Source of the DNA: Methylobacter sp.
GTDB lineage: Bacteria; Pseudomonadota; Gammaproteobacteria; Methylococcales; Methylomonadaceae
Assembly: GCA_030684815.1 (NCBI GenBank)
Contig: JAUXXQ010000218.1
Coordinates: 1 to 45,404 of the forward strand
Length of the DNA: 45,404 nucleotides
Reading direction: 5' to 3'
Part shown: positions 19,625-28,265 of the stretch, in pieces
Layout of the letters: the number at the start of each line of letters is the position of its first letter
Numbering within the stretch: the first letter of the stretch is position 1
Translations under genes and position numbers: made by a program
Notes under the pieces: generated by a model
Database searches by the model: none
Seen by the model: the letters and a program-made list of their open reading frames with translations, nothing else
Told to the model about the DNA's origin: nothing

Positions 19625-19822
19625 ATGTCTAATACAATCGGCGATGCAGCAGGAGTAATCTGGAAATATCTGGATAAAAACGGCCCTTCCAGCGTGAATA
19701 AAGTCACCACTGATACAGGCATTAACAGAAATGATGTTCAGCGTGCGATCGGCTGGCTGAGCAAGGAAGACAAGCTGTCGATTGAAATGATAGGCCGCGC
19801 TGAAACGCTGTCGTTGAAATAA
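19625..19822 (+). CDS. Small winged-helix protein (DUF2582-like)
   Basis: A 65-residue protein that looks like one winged helix-turn-helix domain of the DUF2582 type, with helices around residues 5-18, 22-31 and 34-45 and a short wing ending in L-S-L-K. AAAGGTG lies 7 bp before the ATG. It starts 30 bp after minE and may be cotranscribed with minCDE, but no link with division is known to me. DNA binding is inferred from the fold. Confidence 0.8.
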   Translation: MSNTIGDAAGVIWKYLDKNGPSSVNKVTTDTGINRNDVQRAIGWLSKEDKLSIEMIGRAETLSLK

Positions 19823-19839
19823 ACAAAAAACCATTGTTC

Positions 19840-19875
19840 TAATGTTGGGTTACGTTAAGCGCTAACCCAACATTA
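19840..19875. terminator. Strong hairpin between convergent genes
   Basis: TAATGTTGGGTTA (19840-19852) and TAACCCAACATTA (19863-19875) form a perfect 13 bp stem with a 10 bp loop. It sits between the DUF2582 gene and rapZ, which converge. On the minus strand a T-run (TTTTTT) follows about 9 bp later. The sequence also resembles common dispersed GTTGGGTTA palindromes. Confidence 0.6.
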
Positions 19876-19883
19876 CAAAGATT

Positions 19884-20741
19884 TTATTGCAATTCCCGAT
19901 GGCGAATAATGACATTGGAAAAAGAGGCTTTAAACTGCCGTGCTAAGGTATCAGCCAAATACACCGAACGGTGCTGGCCGCCTGTACAGCCGATGGCGAC
20001 CGTTAAATAACTGCGTCCCTCTGCCTCAAACCGGGGTATCCAGCGCTCAAGAAAGCTGGCCACATCATTAAAAAGCTCGCTAACCAGATCCTGTTGTTCG
20101 AGAAAATTAATCACTGGCCGGTCTTTTCCTGTCAACCCCCGCAGCTCCGGAATCCAATAAGGGTTTGGCAAACTGCGCGCATCAAAGACGAAATCGGCAT
20201 CCAACGGAACGCCATGCTTGAAGCCGAATGATTGAAACTGTAAGGAGATATGCCGCGTCTCCCTTTCGCCGATCCGCTCTTTGATCAAGTCACGCAATTG
20301 GTGCACATGAGTCCGGCTGGTGTCGATAACCACGCTGGCATAGCGGGCAACCGGCGTTAGTATTTCTTTTTCAATCTTTAACGCTTCCCTCAGCGGAACG
20401 TTTAAATCCGTCAGCGGATGCCGCCGCCGGGTTTCGCTGTAGCGTTTCAATAAGGTGGCTTCTTCGGCCTGCATAAAGATAATTTGGCAATCAATTTGTC
20501 TGTTGCGTATTAACTCCAGGCTTTCGGAGAAATTAACCAGGCTTTCGCTTTGGTTTCTGGCATCAATGCCGATGGCGGTCTTGGCGTAAGTTTTGTTATC
20601 GGCCAACATAACCTGGTTGATAAAACTTTCCAGCAAGGCGACCGGCAAATTATCGATGCAGTAATAACCGCAGTCCTCCAAGGTATCTAGGGCGATACTC
20701 TTACCCGAACCGGAAAGGCCGCTAACAATTAATAGTTTCAT
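19884..20741 (-). CDS. rapZ: RNase adapter protein RapZ
   Basis: A 285-residue P-loop protein of the YvcJ/RapZ family. The Walker A G-L-S-G-S-G-K-S is at residues 8-15, and the C-terminal signature G-C-T-G-G-Q-H-R-S occurs near 245-253. In enterobacteria RapZ directs RNase E to the GlmZ small RNA and so tunes glucosamine-6-phosphate synthesis for the envelope. It is the last gene of the rpoN/lpt/kds cluster, consistent with an envelope role. A duplicated-arm hairpin separates it from hpf. Confidence 0.95.
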   Translation of the reverse strand: MKLLIVSGLSGSGKSIALDTLEDCGYYCIDNLPVALLESFINQVMLADNKTYAKTAIGIDARNQSESLVNFSESLELIRNRQIDCQIIFMQAEEATLLKRYSETRRRHPLTDLNVPLREALKIEKEILTPVARYASVVIDTSRTHVHQLRDLIKERIGERETRHISLQFQSFGFKHGVPLDADFVFDARSLPNPYWIPELRGLTGKDRPVINFLEQQDLVSELFNDVASFLERWIPRFEAEGRSYLTVAIGCTGGQHRSVYLADTLARQFKASFSNVIIRHRELQ

Positions 20742-20752
20742 GAAATCAGGTT

Positions 20753-20809
20753 CAAGGTAAAAGGTTCAAGATTCAAAAAAACGCCTTTTACCTTGTACCT
20801 TTTACCTTG
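20753..20809. repeat. Hairpin with duplicated arm between hpf and rapZ
   Basis: CAAGGTAAAAGG (20753-20764) can pair with either of two identical downstream copies of CCTTTTACCTTG (20784-20795 and 20798-20809). It lies in the 76 bp gap and could process or attenuate the operon RNA between hpf and rapZ. Confidence 0.7.
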
Positions 20810-20817
20810 CTCCTACT

Positions 20818-21108
20818 TTATCTATGTTGACTGTTTTTTTCTTTATGCTTGGTGATCTGGCGGTCTAATTTGTCCACCATCGCATCAATTGCTGCGTACA
20901 TATCGGCCTGATGGTCTTCGGCGAATAATTTTGCCCCACTCAATTGCAATGTTGCTTCCGCTTTTTGAACTAATTTCTCCACGCTTAAAATAACGTGCAC
21001 ATCGGTAACATTATCAAAATGACGCGCTAATTTTTCAAATTTTGAATCGACATGCGCTTTTAGGGCGTCAGTTACTTCAAGATGATGGCCTGTTACGATG
21101 ACTTGCAT
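20818..21108 (-). CDS. hpf: Ribosome hibernation promoting factor
   Basis: A 96-residue short HPF/YhbH protein that binds the 30S subunit and helps make inactive 100S ribosome dimers in stationary phase. The alpha-beta fold begins M-Q-V-I-V-T-G-H-H with a conserved D-A-L-K-A-H-V helix, and Y-A-A-I-D-A-M-V-D-K-L-D-R-Q follows near the C-terminus. Its position after rpoN is the usual gammaproteobacterial order. Confidence 0.94.
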   Translation of the reverse strand: MQVIVTGHHLEVTDALKAHVDSKFEKLARHFDNVTDVHVILSVEKLVQKAEATLQLSGAKLFAEDHQADMYAAIDAMVDKLDRQITKHKEKNSQHR

Positions 21109-21160
21109 GAGATAAACTCCTTTAATGGTAAATAATTGGTTTGTTTGATGCCAAGCAGCG

Positions 21161-22606
21161 CTATAAAAGACGCTTACGCTGACTTGACGATGAAATCAAC
21201 ATCGCTTCACGATACTTGGCGACTGTCCTTCTAGCAACATTAATGCCCTTTTCTTGTAATAGCTCGGCTATTTTACTATCACTTAACGGTTTTGCCAGAT
21301 TTTCATTACTGATAAGCTCTTTAATAAACGCCCTGATGGCCGTTGATGAACATTCGCCGCCACCTTCGGTTGAAACATGGCTGGAAAAAAAATACTTGAA
21401 TTCGACAATGCCATTAGGCGTATGCATGAATTTTTGCGTGGTCACTCGGGATATGGTCGACTCGTGCAGTTCCAACTCTTCAGCAATATCACGCAACACC
21501 ATCGATTTCATTGCAATAGAACCGTGTTCAAGAAAGCCGCTTTGTTTTTCCACGATACAGCGGGCAACGCGCAATAAGGTGTCGTTGCGGCTGTGCAGGC
21601 TTTTAATGAACCATCGGGCTTCCTGCAGATGATCTTTCATGCAGGCGTTATCCTTGCTGTTATCGGCCCTTTTTATCATGCCCGAATAAAACGGATTGAT
21701 ACGCAATTTTGGCGCTATATCCGGATTTAAGTTGACCTGCCATTTTCCGCCCTGCTTAACGACGTAGACATCAGGGATCACGTACTCGGAATCTGAGTCC
21801 TGTATCTGTGCGCCGGGCTTGGGATCCAAGGTTCTGATCAGGGCGACGACCTCATCCAATTGCCGCTCAGTTACGCCCAGCTTACGCATCAGTTTTGACT
21901 GCTCATGCGTAGCCAACAAATCCAAATACCGGGTCACCAGCGTCAGCGCTTCCTCTTTATAGGGCGTGGCTTCCGGCAATTGAAGTATCTGCAAACGCAA
22001 ACAATCCTTTAAATCAATGGCAGCAACACCGACCGGGTCGAAATTTTGTACCCGGTGCAACACCGCGTTGACCTCATCGAAATCCAGGTCGTCTAGCTGG
22101 GTTTGTAAACCCTGAAAAATATCCTCAGGACTGCTGAGCAAATAACCGTCCTCATTGATAGAATCGATAATTGCCAGGGCGATGGCGTGATCCCGGTCTG
22201 AAAACGAGGTCAGCTCAACTTGCCACAACAAATGGTCAAGCAGGGTTGACGACTTGCTGCGCTGCGTTTCAAACTCAACCGTTTCGGCAGAATTTCCGCC
22301 CGACTCCATGGCATATTCATAAATATCGTCCCAAGAAGAATCAATGGGCAATTCGTCCGGCATCTCTGTTTGCGACCCCTGGCTGGTCAACAAATCGGTG
22401 TTGTCAATCTTCTTTTCTTGCGTGATTTCGGTTTCATGAACGCTATTTTCCTCTTCATTAACTTCCAGCATCATATTGGACTCAAGCGCCTGCTGAATCT
22501 CCTGCTGTAATTCCAATGTCGACATCTGCAACAATTTAATCGCCTGCTGCAATTGCGGCGTCATCGATAGTTGCTGGCCTAACCGTAGATTTAAGGATTG
22601 TTTCAT
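21161..22606 (-). CDS. rpoN: RNA polymerase sigma-54 factor
   Basis: Sigma54 directs RNA polymerase to -24/-12 promoters and needs AAA+ activators. The 481-residue protein shows the Gln/Leu-rich region I (1-50), an acidic region II, the core-binding region and, near residue 462, the RpoN box A-R-R-T-V-A-K-Y-R-E that contacts the -24 element. It follows lptB by 20 bp. Confidence 0.97.
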   Translation of the reverse strand: MKQSLNLRLGQQLSMTPQLQQAIKLLQMSTLELQQEIQQALESNMMLEVNEEENSVHETEITQEKKIDNTDLLTSQGSQTEMPDELPIDSSWDDIYEYAMESGGNSAETVEFETQRSKSSTLLDHLLWQVELTSFSDRDHAIALAIIDSINEDGYLLSSPEDIFQGLQTQLDDLDFDEVNAVLHRVQNFDPVGVAAIDLKDCLRLQILQLPEATPYKEEALTLVTRYLDLLATHEQSKLMRKLGVTERQLDEVVALIRTLDPKPGAQIQDSDSEYVIPDVYVVKQGGKWQVNLNPDIAPKLRINPFYSGMIKRADNSKDNACMKDHLQEARWFIKSLHSRNDTLLRVARCIVEKQSGFLEHGSIAMKSMVLRDIAEELELHESTISRVTTQKFMHTPNGIVEFKYFFSSHVSTEGGGECSSTAIRAFIKELISNENLAKPLSDSKIAELLQEKGINVARRTVAKYREAMLISSSSQRKRLL

Positions 22607-22626
22607 TTCAAATTAATGCTGCAAGA

Positions 22627-23352
22627 TTAAAGGCTAAAGTTGTTACCTAAATACACTTTACGGACTTCTTCATTGGCAACGATCGCTTCCGCCCCGCCCT
22701 CAGCAATCACCCTGCCGTCATTAAGTATATACGCACGATCGCAAATGCCTAGGGTTTCCCTGACATTATGCTCGGTAATCAACACGCCAATGCCGCGATC
22801 TTTCAGATGCTCGATGATTTTTTTTATATCCTCCACTGATATTGGGTCAACACCGGCAAAAGGCTCATCCAGCAAGATAAACTGCGGGTTGGTTGCCAGC
22901 GCCCGGGCAATTTCAACGCGCCGCCGTTCGCCGCCGGACAAGCCCAAGGCAATTTGGTCGCGCAGATGCAGGATATGGAACTCCTGCAACAGCTCTTCAA
23001 TCACCAGCTCCGCCTGCCCTTCACTTAAGTCGGAGCGGATTTGCAACACCGCACGCAAGTTATCGGCCACACTCAGCTTTCGAAACACCGACGGTTCTTG
23101 GGGCAAATAACCTATCCCCAGTGCCGCCCTCAAATGCATGGGATGCCGGGTAATATCCTGCCCATCCAGCGTAATCGACCCTTGGTCGGCTTTAATCAGG
23201 CCGACCATCATATAAAAGCTGGTGGTTTTGCCGGCGCCGTTAGGCCCCAACAAACCGACGATTTCACCGGTATCGACATGTAACGAGACACCGTTAACCA
23301 CATTGCGTTTATTGTAGTTTTTAATCAGCTGTTTTGCGGCGATTCTGGTCAT
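22627..23352 (-). CDS. lptB: LPS export ABC transporter ATPase
   Basis: LptB powers LPS extraction from the inner membrane with LptF and LptG. The 241-residue ATPase has Walker A G-P-N-G-A-G-K-T (36-43), the signature L-S-G-G-E-R-R-R (about 138-145), and Walker [11 protein letters not shown]. It lies 50 bp after lptA and 20 bp before rpoN. Confidence 0.97.
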   Translation of the reverse strand: MTRIAAKQLIKNYNKRNVVNGVSLHVDTGEIVGLLGPNGAGKTTSFYMMVGLIKADQGSITLDGQDITRHPMHLRAALGIGYLPQEPSVFRKLSVADNLRAVLQIRSDLSEGQAELVIEELLQEFHILHLRDQIALGLSGGERRRVEIARALATNPQFILLDEPFAGVDPISVEDIKKIIEHLKDRGIGVLITEHNVRETLGICDRAYILNDGRVIAEGGAEAIVANEEVRKVYLGNNFSL

Positions 23353-23402
23353 ATTGGTATCGATAAAGGTTTAATGGAGTCCATTTTACGCGCCAAACCC
23401 GA

Positions 23403-23942
23403 TCATTTACCTTTTTGCTCACTGGATTCGGGCTGCAAGACAACACGGACACGTTTAGATGCAGACCCTTTTTCCCCGGCTTTAACCAGCGATGTTTTAA
23501 GGTCATACTCAATAAAATCGCTGGAATAAGCGCCCCGACCTTGCCAGACCGTAGCTTTATCAATCAAAACCAGCAAATTCTTTTTAGGGTAATACTCCCC
23601 CGTCAATGCCTCACCAGTTATGTCCGGGTCACCTACTTTCGGTGTTTGCTTAAATTTTGCCGGATTGCCGGTAAACACCATCTTACTGACTTCACCGTTG
23701 GTGAAATAAACCACCAGCTTATCCGACTTGACGCGGATACTGCCTTGGATGGAGACCACATCACCGGTATAAATGCTGATGGCTTTGACATCATCATAGG
23801 TTGCCGCATTGGAATCGATAGTGATCGGCTGGTCGCCGTCACTTTCCAAAGCGTACGCGCCGGTATTGTACAGCGCGAATAACAGCAGACAGCAAACACT
23901 CAGGCGTAGCGTGAGGCAGCAAGATTTTTTATTTTGTTTCAT
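23403..23942 (-). CDS. lptA: LPS transport periplasmic protein LptA
   Basis: A 179-residue OstA/LptA domain protein that forms the periplasmic bridge for LPS. A signal peptide (about 1-31) is followed by repeated short beta strands of the jelly-roll type, with the Q-P-I-T-I-D-S-N-A opening typical of LptA. It overlaps lptC by 14 bp. Its basic, Ser/Lys-rich C-terminal tail is not conserved. Confidence 0.93.
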   Translation of the reverse strand: MKQNKKSCCLTLRLSVCCLLLFALYNTGAYALESDGDQPITIDSNAATYDDVKAISIYTGDVVSIQGSIRVKSDKLVVYFTNGEVSKMVFTGNPAKFKQTPKVGDPDITGEALTGEYYPKKNLLVLIDKATVWQGRGAYSSDFIEYDLKTSLVKAGEKGSASKRVRVVLQPESSEQKGK

Positions 23943-24498
23943 AGTGACCTTTCACATTAGAGAGCAATTCCAGATGGATCGGTTCCGCAAAAGTCAGCTT
24001 CATACCGACCCCGGTCGTCCGATTTGGCGGGCTGATTAATTCTGCCCCTGCGCCTGTTTCTGCATAACTGGTTTCCGGTTTTACTTTTAAATTAGAGGTA
24101 TTGATTTTCAGTTCCCTAACGCCTTTGGCCGAAGCCCGACTGACAAACACCTTGCCTTTAAGCCATAAATCTTTGCCATCGGCAGACAAAATACCGGTTT
24201 CTGCTTTGACTATCCACGGCGGCGTTTTCTCGTTATAAAAAGACATTTCCGGGTTATTCAAATGAGTGGTGCCGTCATCGTTGTAATGGATCATTTCGTC
24301 GGCAAGCAGCTTGCTTTTTGCCACGCCCAGCTCACTCATTTCCCATTTGGTATAACCTTTGCTGAAATAATCGGGACTGTGCGCGGGCACACTGATACCG
24401 CCTAGCTCGTCCAAACCGGTCATTTTGACCAGACCCCAACTCATGGCGGCGATAATGGCCACGTATAAATAATTGTAATGCCCATTTAACCGGGTCAT
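23929..24498 (-). CDS. lptC: LPS export protein LptC
   Basis: A 189-residue bitopic protein linking the LptBFG transporter to LptA. A membrane segment lies at about residues 9-27, and the rest is the periplasmic LptC beta jelly roll. It overlaps kdsC by 4 bp and lptA by 14 bp. The family is weakly conserved, and the call relies partly on gene order. Confidence 0.92.
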   Translation of the reverse strand: MTRLNGHYNYLYVAIIAAMSWGLVKMTGLDELGGISVPAHSPDYFSKGYTKWEMSELGVAKSKLLADEMIHYNDDGTTHLNNPEMSFYNEKTPPWIVKAETGILSADGKDLWLKGKVFVSRASAKGVRELKINTSNLKVKPETSYAETGAGAELISPPNRTTGVGMKLTFAEPIHLELLSNVKGHYETK

Positions 24499-25040
24499 AT
24501 CAGGTAAGCCGCCAACACGTCATCAAAACGGCCTTGCGCCTGCATAATAAAATCACAGACTTCCCTGACTGCGCCCTGCCCTCCAGGCAGTTCCGTACAC
24601 CAATCGGCGCGCTGTTTGACGGCAAAATTGGCGTCACTGACCGCAATCGCCAAGCCCACCCTGAGCATCACCGGCAAATCCAGCACATCGTCGCCGACAT
24701 GCGCCGCCTGCTCTGGCCTTATGCCTAGTTTGCCAATAATTTCGTCAAATGCCGCGATTTTATTTTCATGGCCTTGGTACACATGTTCGACACCCAGATT
24801 TTTCATACGCAACGCAACCGAAGCAGATTTGCGCCCGGAAATGACCGCAACCTCGACGCCGGTTTGCCGCAACAGCTTGATGCCGTGACCGTCGCGGGCG
24901 TGGAAGGACTTGTATTCATTGCCTTCGCCATCGAAAAATAAGCGGCCATCGGTTAGCACGCCATCGACATCCAAAATCAGCAATTTGAGCTGCCTAGCTT
25001 TGGCCAAAAGGGCTGGTTTATTCGGCAGTTCGGTCATCAC
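24495..25040 (-). CDS. kdsC: 3-deoxy-manno-octulosonate-8-phosphatase
   Basis: KdsC removes phosphate from Kdo-8-phosphate during lipopolysaccharide core synthesis. The 181-residue HAD protein has the nucleophile motif D-V-D-G-V-L-T-D (about 23-30) and a later G-D-D-x-x-D-L-P motif (about 116-123). It lacks a large cap, as tetrameric KdsC enzymes do. Overlap with kdsD is 4 bp. Confidence 0.95.
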   Translation of the reverse strand: MMTELPNKPALLAKARQLKLLILDVDGVLTDGRLFFDGEGNEYKSFHARDGHGIKLLRQTGVEVAVISGRKSASVALRMKNLGVEHVYQGHENKIAAFDEIIGKLGIRPEQAAHVGDDVLDLPVMLRVGLAIAVSDANFAVKQRADWCTELPGGQGAVREVCDFIMQAQGRFDDVLAAYLI

Positions 25041-26014
25041 ACAATTCCCGCACGAATCAGGTCATGCATATTTAAAGCGCCTATCGCCCGGCGCTGCCCA
25101 TCAACAATAACTAACGCACTGATTTTCTTTTGTTCCATAATCTGCATCGCTTCCGCCGCCAAAATATCCGCAGAGACAACCGCACAATTCGGCGTCATAA
25201 CCTCACCGATCACGGTCTTGTGCACATCAAGATTGCGCCCCAACATGCGCCGCAAATCGCCGTCGGTGAAAATGCCGATGACATGATGATCTGCATCGAC
25301 AATGGCTGTCATACCCAATTTCTTTTCGGTCATTTCCAGCAACGCATGACTGATCAGCGCCGATTCGGCAACGACAGGGGCTTTCTCACCGGCATGCATA
25401 ATATCGCCAACCCGCAATAACAGCCGCCGACCTAAACTGCCGCCGGGATGGGACAAGGCAAAATCGTCACGGGTAAAGCCCCGTGCTTCAAGCAGTGAGA
25501 CTGCCAGCGCATCGCCCATCACCAGCGCCGCCGTGGTACTCGAAGTCGGCGCCAAACCCAGCGGGCAAGCCTCTTGCTCAACTGCCACATTGATATGGGT
25601 GGTGGCAAATCTGGCCAGCGTGGAATCCGGGTTGCCGGTCATCGCGATCAGCGGTACACCCAGCCGTTTAATAATCGGCAGTATCGTCAGCACTTCCTCG
25701 GTTTCGCCGGAATTCGACAGCGCCAGCACCACATCCTGCCGGGTAATCATGCCCAAATCGCCATGACTGGCTTCGCCCGAATGCACAAAAAAAGCCGGCG
25801 TTCCGGTACTGGCCAAGGTTGCGGCAATTTTGCCGGCAATATGTCCGGATTTGCCCATACCGGTCACCACCACGCGGCCTTTGCAGGCAAACATTAACTT
25901 GCAGGCAGTGACAAAATTGTCATTAATTTGTTCAACTAAAGCCGCAATCGCCTGTGTTTCCACCTGAATAACAGCTAAGCCCAATTTACGGAGCTTGTGG
26001 TCATGTAATTTCAT
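25037..26014 (-). CDS. kdsD: Arabinose-5-phosphate isomerase
   Basis: KdsD converts ribulose-5-phosphate to arabinose-5-phosphate, the first committed step to Kdo. The 325-residue protein has an N-terminal SIS sugar-isomerase domain (about 35-170, with G-M-G-K-S-G-H and S-N-S-G-E-T) and two C-terminal CBS domains (about 205-320). It is the first gene of the kds-lpt-rpoN-hpf-rapZ cluster. Confidence 0.95.
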   Translation of the reverse strand: MKLHDHKLRKLGLAVIQVETQAIAALVEQINDNFVTACKLMFACKGRVVVTGMGKSGHIAGKIAATLASTGTPAFFVHSGEASHGDLGMITRQDVVLALSNSGETEEVLTILPIIKRLGVPLIAMTGNPDSTLARFATTHINVAVEQEACPLGLAPTSSTTAALVMGDALAVSLLEARGFTRDDFALSHPGGSLGRRLLLRVGDIMHAGEKAPVVAESALISHALLEMTEKKLGMTAIVDADHHVIGIFTDGDLRRMLGRNLDVHKTVIGEVMTPNCAVVSADILAAEAMQIMEQKKISALVIVDGQRRAIGALNMHDLIRAGIV

Positions 26015-26168
26015 TTATCGTAATTATTCAGCGAAGGCTAACTTTATATAATAAGGCGCAGGCAGCAACGCCAAGAGCCGGGTTAAACCGACGCACTTGT
26101 TCTGATGCCCAAAAAACTGCTAATGATAAAGCATTTAGGGCTTTATAGGGGACTCGTTGCGTGGAAAT

Positions 26169-27122
26169 TTACTTATTATGTTGCGCGGCAAAACTATCGG
26201 TCGCCACAATCAGGGCATTAATCATGTCTTGGCCCTGGGCAATATGCCCGGCCTCGGGCAATACAACGTATTCGGCGTCCGGCAAAGCTTTATGAAGGCT
26301 GTAACCGGCCTCTATCGGGCAGACAAAATCATGGCGGCCATGAATGATCACCGTTGGAATATCAAGCAAAACACTACAATTGTCCAGAATCTGATTTTCC
26401 GCAATAAAATAGTGGTGCTTGGCGTAGTGCAATTCCATGCGCACCTGCTTAACACTGTTTTCCGTCACATGCTCGCTTTTCGGATCCGATTGATAAGCGT
26501 TACCCAATGCGACTTGACCGCCCCAGGCTATCCATTCTTTGGCTCCCCGCCTTTTTGTCACCTCATCATCGCCCCATAGCGCAGCGCATAAGCCTTGCAC
26601 CAAATCATCCCGATATTGCTCAGGGATGCTTTCCGTTAAACGCTGCCATTGCTCGGGATAAATTTTAGCCACACCCGCTTTAGCGAACCAGTCCAAGTCT
26701 TGCTGCCGCGCCAGAAAAACCGCACGAATAACCAAGCCGATGACCTTAGCCTTATGCTGCTGGGCATACAACAAAGCCAACGCCGCGCCCCATGAACCGC
26801 CGAATACCAGCCATTGCGTTATAGCCAACCGGGTACGGATACGCTCCATATCATCGATTAAATCCTGTGTGGTATTGTTTTCCAGCTCGCCAAAAGGCAA
26901 TGACTGCCCGCAGCCGCGCTGATCGAACAAAATAATGCGGTAAAGGTCGGGATCAAAAAAACGCCGGTGATCGGGCTTAGTGCCGGAACAAGGGCCGCCG
27001 TGCAGAAAAACAACCGGAATGCCGTCGGGGTTACCGCTTTGTTCTACATAAATCGTATGCTTGCTGCCGGTTTCAAGGAAAAATGTGTGGTGGGGGATTA
27101 TTTCAGGGTACAGGTTTTTCAT
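26169..27122 (-). CDS. pip: Proline iminopeptidase
   Basis: A cytoplasmic serine peptidase that releases N-terminal proline. The 317-residue alpha/beta hydrolase has the oxyanion motif H-G-G-P near residue 40, the family motif F-D-Q-R-G-C-G-Q-S, the nucleophile elbow G-G-S-W-G and a C-terminal H in E-A-G-H. The ATG at 27122 gives the usual length; 27137 and 27176 are alternative starts. The IS30-type remnant begins just upstream, so its native promoter may be altered. Confidence 0.94.
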   Translation of the reverse strand: MKNLYPEIIPHHTFFLETGSKHTIYVEQSGNPDGIPVVFLHGGPCSGTKPDHRRFFDPDLYRIILFDQRGCGQSLPFGELENNTTQDLIDDMERIRTRLAITQWLVFGGSWGAALALLYAQQHKAKVIGLVIRAVFLARQQDLDWFAKAGVAKIYPEQWQRLTESIPEQYRDDLVQGLCAALWGDDEVTKRRGAKEWIAWGGQVALGNAYQSDPKSEHVTENSVKQVRMELHYAKHHYFIAENQILDNCSVLLDIPTVIIHGRHDFVCPIEAGYSLHKALPDAEYVVLPEAGHIAQGQDMINALIVATDSFAAQHNK

Positions 27123-27138
27123 TGTTCTTGAATTCATA

Positions 27139-27349
27139 TAATAAATGCAACACCTCTTAAAGAGGCTAGATGGCATAGTTTCCGTCTACCAAAACAAAAA
27201 ACTAAAGAGATGCCCCATGAGAACATTCACCCATCTAACCAAAGAAGAAAGATACCATATCTACCTAATGTATAAGAAAAAAGTTTCCCTGGAAGAAATA
27301 GCCAAAGACATAGGCCGGAGTAAGTTAACAACCATCATAAATTTATTTA
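27139..27349 (+). pseudogene. IS30-type transposase remnant
   Basis: An ATG at 27217 begins the N-terminal helix-turn-helix of an IS30-family transposase (L-T-K-E-E-R-Y, then E-E-I-A-K-D-I-G-R-S-K, about 40 residues), after which the similarity stops near 27349. The reading frame then runs into unrelated sequence. Upstream, CTCTTTAAGAG-like inverted bases near 27150 may be part of the IS end. The catalytic DDE part is missing, so it is not functional. Confidence 0.75.
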
Positions 27350-27382
27350 GCTTCGAATGTAATTGCCGTTTCAATATCAAGA

Positions 27383-27560
27383 TCAATCAACCATTTGCAC
27401 CACAACAAGTCGTCCACCATCCTTGGACAAAAGAATCTGCTGGCCATCCTTAAGCCCAACCTTGCCGCCAATAGGAATAAGCGTTTTAATCGAAACATCC
27501 ATTAAATCAGGCAAGCCTTCGTTAACTAACCACCATTGTTCTCGAAATAAGCATTATTCA
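27383..27560 (-). pseudogene. Orphan C-terminal gene fragment
   Basis: On the minus strand an open frame of about 58 codons ends with TGA at 27383-27385. Its upstream side has an in-frame TAA and no sensible start. The peptide ends in a plausible beta-rich domain (I-G-G-K-V-G-L-K-D-G-Q, then G-G-R-L-V-V-V-Q-M-V-D) with normal-looking codon use. It looks like the tail of a truncated protein, but I do not recognise the family. Confidence 0.4.
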
Positions 27561-27612
27561 AACTTAATTCCTACAACGTCTCGCCTGTTCAGACTACCGC
27601 AAGTTAAACCTT

Positions 27613-27631
27613 CCAGATTTTTAAAACCTGG
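27613..27631. repeat. Dispersed palindrome, CCAGG(T)-AAAACCTGG family
   Basis: CCAGATTTT and AAAACCTGG form a 9 bp stem with one mismatch around a single T. The same palindrome occurs perfectly at 45179-45197, and its arms appear split apart at 30326-30401. It follows the stop of the SPOR gene. Confidence 0.75.
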
Positions 27632-27666
27632 ACGGTCTGTAGTTCGGCATGTTTCCCGGAAATCAC

Positions 27667-28263
27667 CTAATTGCCAACTTCGATAACGAGTACATCAATG
27701 CCGTTTTCCCTCAAGCGGGAGCGGATAGTGCTGACGCTGGCCATCTGGGTATAAGGCCCCATTTTTACGCGGTTCCATACGACATTGCCGACCTTGGCCT
27801 TTTCAACTTTCGATTCAATGCCCATTAACGCCAGCTTCGCCCTTAAACTGTCGGCATCTTTAAATTCCTTGAACGAGCCTGCCTGCATAATGTAACTGGT
27901 GGCCTTGGCCTGCCCTACCCGCTCCTCCCGGGTGCGCGTGTTAATTTCGTGGTCAGGGACAATGACTTCTTTTTCGGGCAGAATGGTATAAAAATCAAAC
28001 TGCGGCAATACAGGCCCCAAATCAGGTTTTTTCTCCTGTTTCGCGGCTTCATTTTTGGCGGCTGCCGGTGTCGGCACTTGCTCAGGCTGACTTTGTTTCG
28101 ATCCGCTACTACTTAGGTAAACCAGAAAGACCACAAACGAAATAATCAACGCGGTAATCAGCATCCATCGCCATAGGCTGAGGCTTTTTCTCTGGCCTGC
28201 ACTTTGCCGGTACGATGTCGCCGTATGCTTATTTTGCGTTCTGTTCTTGTAGTCTCTGGCCAT
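27667..28263 (-). CDS. SPOR domain membrane protein
   Basis: A 198-residue bitopic protein with a short basic cytoplasmic N-terminus, a membrane helix (about 30-50), a Pro/Lys/Glu-rich linker and a C-terminal SPOR domain (about 120-198). SPOR domains bind denuded peptidoglycan at the division septum, so the protein probably acts in division, like FtsN or DedD. The ATG at 28263 is used; a GTG at 28269 overlaps the argS stop. Such a gene next to argS is common in gammaproteobacteria. The TAG stop lies in a repeated TTAGGTGATTT sequence. Confidence 0.9.
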   Translation of the reverse strand: MARDYKNRTQNKHTATSYRQSAGQRKSLSLWRWMLITALIISFVVFLVYLSSSGSKQSQPEQVPTPAAAKNEAAKQEKKPDLGPVLPQFDFYTILPEKEVIVPDHEINTRTREERVGQAKATSYIMQAGSFKEFKDADSLRAKLALMGIESKVEKAKVGNVVWNRVKMGPYTQMASVSTIRSRLRENGIDVLVIEVGN

Positions 28264-28265
28264 GT

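Noticed and set aside
23415-23882. 155-codon frame antisense to lptA
   Set aside because: Antisense to a conserved gene in a conserved operon, and without a ribosome-binding site.
27363-27686. 107-codon plus-strand frame in the IS remnant region
   Set aside because: Low-complexity Ser/Pro/Arg translation; it is antisense to the orphan fragment and runs into the SPOR gene end.
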